Assembly (NCBI RefSeq): GCF_000092425.1
Contig: NC_014221.1
Location: 1,493,001-1,557,000, forward strand
DNA from: Truepera radiovictrix DSM 17093
GTDB lineage: Bacteria > Deinococcota > Deinococci > Deinococcales > Trueperaceae
Direction: 5' to 3'
Length of the DNA: 64,000 nucleotides
Shown here: positions 45,207 to 53,383 of the stretch, one piece after another
How the letters are laid out: each line of letters begins with the position of its first letter
How positions within the stretch are numbered: position 1 is the first letter of the stretch
Made by a program: the position numbers and the translations under genes
Notes under the pieces: model-generated
The model's input: the letters and a program-made list of their open reading frames with translations, nothing else
What the model was told of the DNA's origin: nothing
The model's database searches: none

Positions 45207-47150
45207 GTGAACGCTACCAAAGCGCGTTTGGGTGAGCTGCTCGTAGCGCGCGGCGCGCTGAGCCCCGAGGCGCTGGCGCACGCGCTCGAGCTGCACCGCC
45301 GCACGGGTGAGCGGCTCGGGCGGGTGCTGCTGTCGCTCGGTTACGTCCGCCGCAAGGCCCTCTACGAGGCGCTCTCCGAGCTCTGGAACCTACCTTTTAT
45401 CCTCTTGACCGAGACCGCGCCGGTGCCGGAGGTGGCGACGCGCTTTCCGCCGGAGCTGATGCTGCGCTTTCGGGCCGTTCCCGTCGACTTCGAGGCGGGG
45501 GCGCTGCGGGTCGCGGTGGCGGACGCGCCCTCGGCCGCGCTCGTCGCGGCGCTGGGCGAGCACTTCGAGGGGATCCGCTGCCGCTTTTTCGTCACCACCG
45601 AGTGGGACATCGACAAAGCCATCCGCGAGCTCTACCGCGACGAGCTCCTTGACGCCTCGGTCTACACCCTCTACTACCGCAGCCCCGAAGAGTCGGGGTA
45701 CACGGTCTTTACCAGGGGGCAGTTTTTGGCGCTAGGCGCCCTTGTGTTTCTCCTCCTCGGCTGCCTTTACGCCGCGCCGCAAGGGACGCTCGTGGCGATC
45801 AACGCTGCTGTAAACCTGGTGTTTTTGGTCGGCATCGGTTTTAAGTTCTTCGTCAGCCTCGCGGGCGCCCGCGCGGAGCAGTTCGAACCCGTCACCGACG
45901 CCGAAGTCGCCGCCCTACACGACGCCGAGCTGCCGCTTTACACCGTCTTGGTGCCCGTCTACCGCGAGGCGAATATCGTCGGGCTTTTGATGCAAAACCT
46001 GTCGCAGCTCGACTACCCTAAAGAGAAGCTCGAGATCCTGGTGCTCATCGAGGAGGACGACCCCGAGACGCTCGAGGCGGCCAAGGCGGCGCACCCCCCG
46101 GATCACGTGCAGTTCGTCATCATCCCCGACGGGCAACCCAAGACAAAACCCAAGGCGTGCAACCTGGGGCTGCTGTTCGCCCGCGGCGAGTACCTGGTCA
46201 TCTACGACGCCGAAGACCGCCCAGACGCCGATCAGCTCAAAAAAGCCGTCGCCGCCTTTCGCAAGGGGCCCGAGAGCTTGGTGTGCGTGCAGGGGGCGCT
46301 CAACTACTTTAACTGGCGCGAAAACTTCCTCACCCGCATGTTCACCCTCGAGTACTCCTACTGGTTTGACTACATGTTGCCGGGGCTCGCCCGTCTGGGC
46401 CTCCCCATCCCCCTGGGCGGGACGAGCAACCACTTCCGCACCGACCGCCTGCGCGAGCTCGGCGGTTGGGACCCCTTTAACGTCACCGAGGACGCCGACC
46501 TGGGCATCCGCGCCGCCATGCGCGGCTACACCGTCGGGGTGATCAACGCGACCACCTTCGAAGAGGCCAACAACCACGTGGGCAACTGGATCAGGCAGCG
46601 CTCGCGGTGGATCAAGGGGTACATGCAGACCGCCCTCGTGCACGCGCGCAACCCCCTAAGGCTGGTGCGCGCGGTCGGGCTCAAGCAGGCGGCCGGGTTT
46701 GCGCTGCTGATTGCCGGCACCCCCCTGACGTTTCTCGCGGCGCCGCTGTTGTGGCTGCTGTTTCTCGTCTGGATGCTCACCGGCACCCACGCGCTCGACC
46801 CCTACTTCCCGCCGTGGCTCCTCTACCTGTCGCTCGTCAACCTCCTCGTCGGCAACGCCCTGGCGGTCTACCTCAACATGCTGGCGGTCTTTAAGCGCGG
46901 GCTCTACGCGCTCGTGCCCTTTGCGCTGCTCAACCCGGTCTACTGGACGCTGCACTCGAGGGCGTCGTACAAGGCGCTCTACCAGCTCTTTACCAAACCC
47001 TTCTTCTGGGAAAAGACGCTCCACGGCCTGAGCACACACGAGGCGCAGACCGAGGTGCAACCCGAAAGGACGCAGGACGAAAAGACGCCCGTCGAGGAGG
47101 CGCACGGGGTGGGCGCGCGCAAGGGGGATGCCGCCGAGGTGCAGCCGTGA
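45207..47150 (+). CDS. Processive GT2 glycosyltransferase with N-terminal MshEN domain
   Basis: A 647-aa membrane synthase. Residues 1-150 hold two MshEN-type motifs, ARLGELLVARGALSPEALAH and ERLGRVLLSLGYVRRKALYE, a module that binds c-di-GMP in MshE and NfrB. Then come two membrane helices, the GT2 domain with LIEEDDPET, IYDAEDRPDAD, TEDADLG and QRSRW (the Q..RW of processive synthases), and further membrane helices. Cellulose synthase BcsA instead has a C-terminal PilZ domain, which is absent here. The first in-frame start after bcsB is GTG 45207. The product is probably a beta-glycan exopolysaccharide; cellulose is not proven. Confidence 0.85.
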   Translation: MNATKARLGELLVARGALSPEALAHALELHRRTGERLGRVLLSLGYVRRKALYEALSELWNLPFILLTETAPVPEVATRFPPELMLRFRAVPVDFEAGALRVAVADAPSAALVAALGEHFEGIRCRFFVTTEWDIDKAIRELYRDELLDASVYTLYYRSPEESGYTVFTRGQFLALGALVFLLLGCLYAAPQGTLVAINAAVNLVFLVGIGFKFFVSLAGARAEQFEPVTDAEVAALHDAELPLYTVLVPVYREANIVGLLMQNLSQLDYPKEKLEILVLIEEDDPETLEAAKAAHPPDHVQFVIIPDGQPKTKPKACNLGLLFARGEYLVIYDAEDRPDADQLKKAVAAFRKGPESLVCVQGALNYFNWRENFLTRMFTLEYSYWFDYMLPGLARLGLPIPLGGTSNHFRTDRLRELGGWDPFNVTEDADLGIRAAMRGYTVGVINATTFEEANNHVGNWIRQRSRWIKGYMQTALVHARNPLRLVRAVGLKQAAGFALLIAGTPLTFLAAPLLWLLFLVWMLTGTHALDPYFPPWLLYLSLVNLLVGNALAVYLNMLAVFKRGLYALVPFALLNPVYWTLHSRASYKALYQLFTKPFFWEKTLHGLSTHEAQTEVQPERTQDEKTPVEEAHGVGARKGDAAEVQP

Positions 47151-48505
47151 GCGGGCGCAGCGCCGCAGCGGCTCCCCGCGCGCCCCTGCAGCGCAGCGCT
47201 CTAGGGGCTACCTGCTTCGCGGTCGCCGGTACGCTCCTGTTGGCGCTGCCCTTGGCGCTCGTCGGCGCCGCGGTGACGGCGCAAGGGGCGCTCGGCGAGG
47301 TCGACGCGAAGTTTGTGACGCAGGCGCTCGTGGCGCTCGATCGCGGCCAGCTCGAGCGCCTGGGCTTCGCCTTTCCGCCCCTGCCGCTCGTGCTGCTGGC
47401 GCTCTACCCGACGCCGCTCGCCTCGAGCCTTTGGGGCGCCTTTTGGGTGGGGGCGCTGGCGTTTTTGCTCATCAAAGACGCCCTGGAACGCGAGCGGCGC
47501 TTTCTTATCCTCGGCGTCGCCGCGCTGTTTCTCTCGCCCGTGGCGCTCAACCTCGCGGGCGGCAACTACGGGGAGCGCATGGCACTCTTTCTGCTCTTCT
47601 GGGCGTGGCTGCGCTACGTGCGCTGGAGCGCTGCGGGGCTCAGCGTCTACGGCTTCGAGGCGGGGCTCATCTTGGGGGTAGCGGTCTTCGTCACGCCGCT
47701 AGCCGTACCCCTCGCGCTCACCTTCGGCGCCGCGCTGCCCGCCTTTCGGCCGATGTCTTTGGGGGCTTACCTGACGGGTTGGCTCATCCTGGTCTTTCCG
47801 GCGCTCGCCGGGCTCATGACCTGGGCCTATATGGGTTGGCTCTTTACGGGCGAGCTGACCTGGCTCTACGCCCCCCCGGGCGCCCGCGCCGAACCCCTCT
47901 GGCTCGTGCTGCTTTTCAGCCCGCTCTACGTCGCTGCGGGGTTTCGGCTGCTCCTAAACCCTAGCGTGCGCCTGCTCGTGTACCTCTTCCCCCTCGGGCT
48001 GCTGTTCGCCTCGAGGCTCTTTGGCGTCTACTCGCTCGCTTTTGAGGTCATGCTGCTGTCGATCTTCGCGCTCGGGGCGCTCTCGAGGCAGGCGACGCGG
48101 CCCGACAGGGCGCTGCTGCTCGCGGGGGCGGCGGCGCAGCTCGTGGTGGCCTACCTCGCCTTCCCGTGGCCTGCGGCCCCGCCGGAAGGCGCCCTCGAGC
48201 AGGCGGTCGGCAGGACGCTCGCCACGGCGGACGCGCGCGCGGTGTTGAGCGATGACGCGACCGCCTACCGCGCGATCGCCTGGGCGGGGACCGCGCGGCC
48301 CTTTCTGCTACCCGTTGACGCGAGCTTTCACCTCGCGCTCGCCGCCCCCGCCGCGCACGTGCGCTACGCGTTTGTCTGCCCCGGCGATTCGGCGCTCTAC
48401 CGGCGTTACGGTGAGCGGCCGCCCGAGGGCTTCGCGCTCGAGTGGACCTACAACGGGTGCCGCTTCTACCGCGCTTTCGGGGCGCCGCCCCTGCAGCACC
48501 CCTAA
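47147..48505 (+). CDS. Polytopic membrane protein of the exopolysaccharide locus
   Basis: A 452-aa protein with roughly ten hydrophobic segments in residues 25-340 and a C-terminal extracytoplasmic portion of about 100 residues (ATADARAVLSDDATAYRAIAW). The overall layout recalls GT-C glycosyltransferases, with an Asp after the first helix (GEVDAKFVTQAL), but I do not recognise a specific family. It starts with GTGA overlapping the synthase stop and so belongs to the same operon. It may modify or export the polymer. Confidence 0.7.
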   Translation: MSGRSAAAAPRAPLQRSALGATCFAVAGTLLLALPLALVGAAVTAQGALGEVDAKFVTQALVALDRGQLERLGFAFPPLPLVLLALYPTPLASSLWGAFWVGALAFLLIKDALERERRFLILGVAALFLSPVALNLAGGNYGERMALFLLFWAWLRYVRWSAAGLSVYGFEAGLILGVAVFVTPLAVPLALTFGAALPAFRPMSLGAYLTGWLILVFPALAGLMTWAYMGWLFTGELTWLYAPPGARAEPLWLVLLFSPLYVAAGFRLLLNPSVRLLVYLFPLGLLFASRLFGVYSLAFEVMLLSIFALGALSRQATRPDRALLLAGAAAQLVVAYLAFPWPAAPPEGALEQAVGRTLATADARAVLSDDATAYRAIAWAGTARPFLLPVDASFHLALAAPAAHVRYAFVCPGDSALYRRYGERPPEGFALEWTYNGCRFYRAFGAPPLQHP

Positions 48506-48516
48506 GCCACCGCCGC

Positions 48517-49524
48517 CTAGCGCATCAGCCGCTTAAGGAGCTCGAGCTTGTCCTCGTGAACGGTGCGCCAGTCGTCGTGCAACAGCCCCCCCGTGTCCGC
48601 CGAGTTCGGGTTGAGGCTCCAGTAGAAAAACCCGCGGATGGGGCGCGCTAGCAGATAGTCCACGAAAGCGTCCTGCCACAGCCGGTCGCGCTCCGCGTAA
48701 CGGCCGCCGAACTCGCCGATGACGAGCGTGTAGCCCTTGTCGACGAGGTGCCCGAAGTGAACGTCCCAGATGTGCGGCAAGTTCGCCGGGAACTCGGGCG
48801 CCCCGAAGTAGGGTTTGTGGTGGACGCTCGGGCCGTAGACGTGCGGGCTGTAGACGAGTTTGCCCCCCGGAATACCGGGCAGCTCGCCCGCTCGGGTCAG
48901 GTTTTCGCCCCAGTTGGCGCCGTAGCCGCCGTTGTCCGAGGCGTTGGCGACCCCCTCGACGAAGACGAGCAGGTCGGGGTTGGTCTTTAGTACCTCGCGT
49001 CCGGCTTCGGCGGCGAGCTTCGCCCACGCCCTCCAGGTGAGCTTGTGGGGTTCGTTGCAGAGGTCGATGCCGAGCACGTTGGGGTAGCGTTTGGCGAGCT
49101 CGGCCAGCGTCCTCAGGTCGGCGAGCCAGTCGGCTTTGGTGTAGCCGTCCCCGAACGGGCGGCCGGGCAGGTCGTGACCCAAGCGGTTGGGGTCGTAGGT
49201 GTGAAAGCTCAGGAGCACCAATAGCCCCGCGCGCTCCGCTTCGCCAAGCACGCGCTCGAGGACGCTCCGCCCGTCGGGGCCGTAGGCGCGCGCCCAGGGC
49301 GCGGCGGCGTAGCCGGGGCGGATCACCTGCGGGGAGAGGGGCAGGCGCAGCGCCGTAAACCCCAGCTCACGCACCTGACGCATAAAGCTCTCCACGCTCC
49401 GGCCCGTCCAGAGGCCGTGCGGCGCGCGGTCGGGGGTGCCCATCCCGAACCAGTTGAGGCCGTGCACGGCGACCCTTTCGGTGCCCCGGTAGACCTCGCC
49501 CGCCTGCACGCTCCAGCGCCCCAA
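48517..49524 (-). CDS. GH5-family beta-glycanase (catalytic frame)
   Basis: 335 codons encoding the complete GH5 (cellulase-type) barrel. LRLPLSPQVIRPG is near the N-terminal strands, IDLCNEPHKLTW holds the acid/base Glu (about residue 154), and VIGEFGGRYA the nucleophile Glu (about 258); YSPHVYGPSVHHKPY and FFYWSLNPNSADTGG supply further conserved residues. It converges on the synthase operon, and a cellulase is the usual companion of cellulose synthases (BcsZ is GH8, so this is a different family). The natural N-terminus with the export signal is in another frame upstream, separated by a (GC)n tract. Confidence 0.85.
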   Translation of the reverse strand: MGRWSVQAGEVYRGTERVAVHGLNWFGMGTPDRAPHGLWTGRSVESFMRQVRELGFTALRLPLSPQVIRPGYAAAPWARAYGPDGRSVLERVLGEAERAGLLVLLSFHTYDPNRLGHDLPGRPFGDGYTKADWLADLRTLAELAKRYPNVLGIDLCNEPHKLTWRAWAKLAAEAGREVLKTNPDLLVFVEGVANASDNGGYGANWGENLTRAGELPGIPGGKLVYSPHVYGPSVHHKPYFGAPEFPANLPHIWDVHFGHLVDKGYTLVIGEFGGRYAERDRLWQDAFVDYLLARPIRGFFYWSLNPNSADTGGLLHDDWRTVHEDKLELLKRLMR

Positions 49525-49532
49525 GGCGCCCT

Positions 49533-49545
49533 GCGCGCGCGCGCG
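49533..49545. repeat. (GC)6G tract at the frame change of the GH5 gene
   Basis: Thirteen bases of alternating G and C. Removing two bases joins the frames as VDNARAQGALGRWSVQAGE, so a one-unit change in the repeat switches the gene between intact and broken. Confidence 0.75.
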
Positions 49546-49949
49546 TTGTCGACCCGAAACGAAGTCCGCACCGTCACCCGCCGCCGCGGCCCTAGCGTCA
49601 CCTTGGCGGTGAGGGTGTGATCGCCGTCGGAAAGGCGCGCGGTCGAGAAGGGGATGGGCCCGAGGCCGCCGCGCGGCGCGTGGAGGGTGCGAAAGGGCTT
49701 CCTGGCGCCGTTAAGGTGCAGCTCGGCGCGGGTCGCGCGCGCAAACGGCAAGAAGAGGTAGACGTCGCCCGAGAGCACCTGCGCCTCTAAGCGCGCGGCC
49801 GCGCGCCGCTGCGGCGACGCGCTGACGAGCACCCGCCCCGACGCTGGCTCCGAGGTCGCCTCGAACGCGGCGGGGCGGGTGCGCTGCGCGTGGTTGCACG
49901 CGCCCAACAGGGCGAAAAGGGAGCAGAGGAGCAGGAGGCGGAGGTTCAT
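49533..49949 (-). pseudogene. N-terminal part of the GH5 lipoprotein (frameshifted)
   Basis: About 139 codons from ATG 49949. A lipoprotein signal (MNLRLLLLCSLFALLGACNH with the LGAC lipobox) is followed by a beta-rich Ig-like domain (TRAELHLNGARKPFRTLHA, LSDGDHTLTAKVTLG) ending SFRVDNARA. The frame then runs into arginine-rich shadow and stops at 49323, while the catalytic domain continues in the next frame. Together they describe a surface-anchored cellulase-like lipoprotein of about 475 aa. Slippage, decay or an assembly error are possible. Confidence 0.75.
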
Positions 49950-50120
49950 GGGGCGCTTTCGGGAGCGCCTCGCGGGGGGAGTCCCGGGGTGCGGGCCGCG
50001 AGGGTCGGCGAAGCTCTAGCGTACGCGTCCTGCAGGCGCGGCCGTGCGAAAAAACGCATACGGCCCCCTTTCCGGGCGCGCCCCCGGCACACGGACGTTG
50101 CGCGCGTGCAAAGATAACGC

Positions 50121-51635
50121 ATGACCGTTTTTAAGTGGCTCCTGACCCTAGCGCTTTTCTCGCTCACCCTGTTCGCGGGGGCGCAGCCGGCTCCCGACAG
50201 CGTCTTTTACGAGATCTTCGTGCGGTCGTTTCGGGACTCGGACGGCGACGGTATCGGCGACCTGCGCGGCGCTACCGAGGGGCTCGACTACCTGCAGGAC
50301 TTGGGGGTGACCGGCGTGTGGCTTATGCCCATCCACCCGAGCCCGTCGTACCACGGCTACGACGTGACCGACTACTACGCCATTCACCCCGACTACGGCA
50401 CCATGGCGGATTTCGAGGCGTTTGTCGCGGCGGCGCACGAGCGGGGCATCGAGGTGGTGCTCGACCTCGTGGTCAACCACACCTCGTCGCAGCACCCGTG
50501 GTTTCTCGCCGCGGCGGCCGGTGACCCCGCGTACCGCGACTTTTACAGCTGGTCGGACGAGAACCCGGGGTGGCGCGGGCTGGGCGGCCCCGCGTGGCAC
50601 CCCGAGGGGGACGCGTACTACTTGGGGCTCTTCTGGAGCGAGATGCCCGACCTTAACTTCCGCAACCCCGCGGTGCAGACCGAGATGGAGGCGGTGGCGC
50701 GCTTTTGGCTCGAGAAAGGCGTCAACGGCTTTCGGGTGGACGCGATTCAGCACATTATCGAGAGCGACACGGGGCTGATCGCCAACACGCCGGAGAACGT
50801 CGAGTGGGTGCGCGACTTTACCGCGTTTGTCAAGTCGGTCCGCGAGGACGCCTATCTGGTGGGGGAGACCTGGACGGACGCGGCGACGATTGCCCGCTAC
50901 CACGAGCGCGCCGGGCTCGACGTGTCCTTTAACTACCCGCTTTTCGACGCCCTGACGAGCGCCGTGCAGCGCCGCTCGGTCACCAGCCTCGCGTTCGCGC
51001 TCGAGCAGGACGAGAGGCTCTACCCCGACACCGCCGTGCGCGGCACCTTCATCTCCAACCACGACCAGATCCGCCCGGGTACCGCGCTCGGCTTTTTGCG
51101 CCGCGACGAAGCCCGCTTGCGCCTCGCCGCGGGGTTGCTGCTGACCCTGCCGGGGGTGCCCTTCCTCTACTACGGCGAGGAGCTCGGGATGCCCAACGGC
51201 CCCGGCGAGGCGGACGAGGAGAAGCGCACGCCGATGCGTTGGGACGCCTCAGAGGGGGCCGGTTTTACCACCGGCACCCCCTGGCACCCCTTTAGCACGG
51301 ACGACCCGGCGATCACGGTCGCCGCGCAGGACGAAGACCCCGACTCGCTCCTGAGCCTCTACCGGCGCCTTATCGCGCTGCGCCGCGCGCGTCCGGCGCT
51401 CTACGCGGGCGGCGTCACGGTGCTGGAGGCGCCCGAGGGGGTGCTGGCGCTGCGCCGCGAAGCGCCCCAAGAGACGCTCTTCGTGCTCGCCAACCTCGGC
51501 GCGGAGCCGCAAGAGCTCGACCTGCGCGCCCTCACGGGGCTCGAGACAGCGACCGAGCTGCTGAGCGAGGCGGCCCTCGCGGGGCGCTACACCCTGCCGG
51601 GGAGCACCGTGGCCGTCATCGGCGAGGGGGAGTAG
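50121..51635 (+). CDS. Secreted GH13 alpha-amylase / alpha-glucosidase-type enzyme
   Basis: A 504-aa exported GH13 enzyme. The signal peptide is MTVFKWLLTLALFSLTLFAGAQ. Catalytic motifs are DLVVNHTSSQHPWF, nucleophile in GFRVDAIQHII (about residue 210), acid/base in LVGETWTDA (about 250), and FISNHDQIRPG (about 313). It lies just upstream of a sugar ABC importer, so it probably degrades external alpha-glucans whose products are imported. Alpha-amylase, neopullulanase-like and oligo-1,6-glucosidase activities cannot be separated by eye. Confidence 0.9.
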   Translation: MTVFKWLLTLALFSLTLFAGAQPAPDSVFYEIFVRSFRDSDGDGIGDLRGATEGLDYLQDLGVTGVWLMPIHPSPSYHGYDVTDYYAIHPDYGTMADFEAFVAAAHERGIEVVLDLVVNHTSSQHPWFLAAAAGDPAYRDFYSWSDENPGWRGLGGPAWHPEGDAYYLGLFWSEMPDLNFRNPAVQTEMEAVARFWLEKGVNGFRVDAIQHIIESDTGLIANTPENVEWVRDFTAFVKSVREDAYLVGETWTDAATIARYHERAGLDVSFNYPLFDALTSAVQRRSVTSLAFALEQDERLYPDTAVRGTFISNHDQIRPGTALGFLRRDEARLRLAAGLLLTLPGVPFLYYGEELGMPNGPGEADEEKRTPMRWDASEGAGFTTGTPWHPFSTDDPAITVAAQDEDPDSLLSLYRRLIALRRARPALYAGGVTVLEAPEGVLALRREAPQETLFVLANLGAEPQELDLRALTGLETATELLSEAALAGRYTLPGSTVAVIGEGE

Positions 51636-52019
51636 CGCTCGCGCGCCCAAGGACACCGCACGGGACACCACACAGGTACACAACGCAGGTACACAAGGCG
51701 TGTTGGTGCCGTCGAGAACGGCTTTTTCATACGCGCGTCGCTTTGTAACGGCGCGTGAAACGCACCGGTCTCGCGCCCCTTGGGACGTGTTACGCTGCTC
51801 TTTGGACAGCGACAATGCTACGAAAGGAGTTTGCCATCTGGCTCAGGGTACCCGTGTCGTACGTGAGCTGCTCGCCTGCGCCCCTTAGCGTGCACCGCGT
51901 AGCGGCACACCGTCTCATAAAACACATTGTTCCGAGCTGCCGCGCTGTTAACTAGCGACACCGTCGACGCGACGCTGACGTGTTCGGTCGTCCCAATCTC
52001 TTTGCTCTGGAGGTCCCCC
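51636..52019. promoter_or_regulatory. Upstream region of the sugar ABC operon with direct repeats
   Basis: 384 bases without a gene. CAGGTACACAA occurs twice, at 51673-51683 and 51686-51696, 13 bp apart, preceded by two GGGACACC/GGACACC copies at about 51651 and 51664. These may be regulator sites for the amylase-transporter region. No clear -35/-10 pair was found. GGAGGT at 52009-52014 is the ribosome-binding site of the next gene. Confidence 0.45.
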
Positions 52020-53309
52020 TTGCACCGTTGGAAGCGAACCGCTGGACTGTTGGCCCCGAGTCTTATGCTGCTGGGCCTTACGGCGCCTCTGGCGCTCGCC
52101 CAAAACCAAGTCGAGCTGCGCATGACCTGGTACGACGACGGCAACGAAGGCCAGGTGATGCGCGAGCTTTTGGACCGCTTCGAGGCCGACAACCCCGACA
52201 TCCGCGTGGTGATGGACACGGTCGCCTACTCCTCGGGCATCTTGGAGACGCTGCCTCTGCAGCTCGCCTCGGGCGACGGCCCCGACATGGCGCGTGTGAC
52301 GAACCTGGGCGGGCTCTCCGAGTACTACCTCGACCTGCGCGAGTACCTCAGCGACCCCGAGTACTGGGAGGAGAACTTCGGGCAGTTTCTGGACTGGATG
52401 CGCCCCGAGGACCCGGAGATGATCCCCGGCTTTATGACGCAGCTCACCGTGACGGGGCCGTTTGTCAACAAGACGCTCTTCGACCAAGCCGGCGTCGAGA
52501 TGCCCGCTGAAGGCGCGACGTGGGAGGCGTGGGCGCAGGCGACGCGCGAGGTCGCCGAGGCGACGGGGACGGCCTTCGCCATGGCGATGGACCGCTCGGG
52601 GCACCGCCTCGCCGGAGCGGCGATCAGCCAGGGCGCCGCTTACTTCGACGAGGAGGGCAACCCCGCTATCGACGATGAGGGTTTCCGCCAAATGGCCCAG
52701 CTCATGGTCGACTGGCACCAAGACGGCACCATGATCCCCGACGTGTGGATCGGTGCGGGCGGCACCTACACAGCCGGGAACGAGCAGTTCATCAACGGCG
52801 AGGTGGTCTTTTACATGTCGGGCAGCTGGCAGGTCGGGCAGTTTGCCGAGACGATTGGCGACGCCTTCGACTGGGTGGCGGTGCCTAACCCCTGCGGCCC
52901 GGCGGCGTGCACGGGGATGCCTGGGGGGGCGGCGCTGGTCGCTTTCGAGGACACCGACCACCCCGAGGAGGTCGCGCGCGTCATGGAGTACCTGGCGAGC
53001 GAACCCGTCTTGGAGGAATTTTACGCCCGCACCCTCTTTATCCCCGGGCACCTCGGGCTCGCGGAGCGGGGCATCGACTTCCAGACCGACTTAGAGCTCG
53101 CCGCAGACGCGCTCAACGTCTTTGCGGGCGAGGTGACCCGCCTCGACGACACCGCTTTTGCCCTGCAGGGCTACCCGTTTAACCGCGTCGTCTTCGACGC
53201 CACGACCAACCGCCTGACGCAGGTGCTCGTCGGCGAGCTCTCGCTCGACGAAGCGATCGCGCGGATGCAAGCGGACATCGAAGAGGGGATCGCCGCTGCA
53301 GGTCAGTAG
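52020..53309 (+). CDS. Sugar ABC transporter substrate-binding protein
   Basis: A 429-aa family 1 (MalE-like) solute-binding protein. I chose TTG 52020, preceded at 5 nt by GGAGGT, because it gives a proper signal peptide (HRWKRTAGLLAPSLMLLGLTAPLALAQ); the frame is open upstream from 51927 with no signal. The mature protein has VELRMTWYDDGNEGQVMRELLDRFEADNPDI and a later ALVAFEDTDHPEEVARVMEYLAS, the usual two-lobe pattern. It is followed by an attenuator-like hairpin and two permeases. Maltodextrins are likely ligands because of the adjacent amylase. Confidence 0.9.
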   Translation: MHRWKRTAGLLAPSLMLLGLTAPLALAQNQVELRMTWYDDGNEGQVMRELLDRFEADNPDIRVVMDTVAYSSGILETLPLQLASGDGPDMARVTNLGGLSEYYLDLREYLSDPEYWEENFGQFLDWMRPEDPEMIPGFMTQLTVTGPFVNKTLFDQAGVEMPAEGATWEAWAQATREVAEATGTAFAMAMDRSGHRLAGAAISQGAAYFDEEGNPAIDDEGFRQMAQLMVDWHQDGTMIPDVWIGAGGTYTAGNEQFINGEVVFYMSGSWQVGQFAETIGDAFDWVAVPNPCGPAACTGMPGGAALVAFEDTDHPEEVARVMEYLASEPVLEEFYARTLFIPGHLGLAERGIDFQTDLELAADALNVFAGEVTRLDDTAFALQGYPFNRVVFDATTNRLTQVLVGELSLDEAIARMQADIEEGIAAAGQ

Positions 53310-53342
53310 CGCGCTTCGCTAACCGCTTTTATCGCACACTCT

Positions 53343-53375
53343 GGGCGGCTACCCGGTACTCGGTAGCCGCCCTTT
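53343..53375 (+). terminator. Hairpin between binding protein and permeases (attenuator)
   Basis: An 11-bp perfect stem, GGGCGGCTACC (53343-53353) with GGTAGCCGCCC (53362-53372), 8-base loop, then TTT. It ends 9 bp before the permease start, a position where partial termination raises the level of the binding protein relative to the permeases. Confidence 0.75.
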
Positions 53376-53383
53376 GGAGACCG

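Noticed and set aside
49323-49530. Continuation of the GH5 N-terminal frame past the GC tract
   Set aside because: Residues become arginine-rich with no family pattern while the neighbouring frame carries the GH5 fold.
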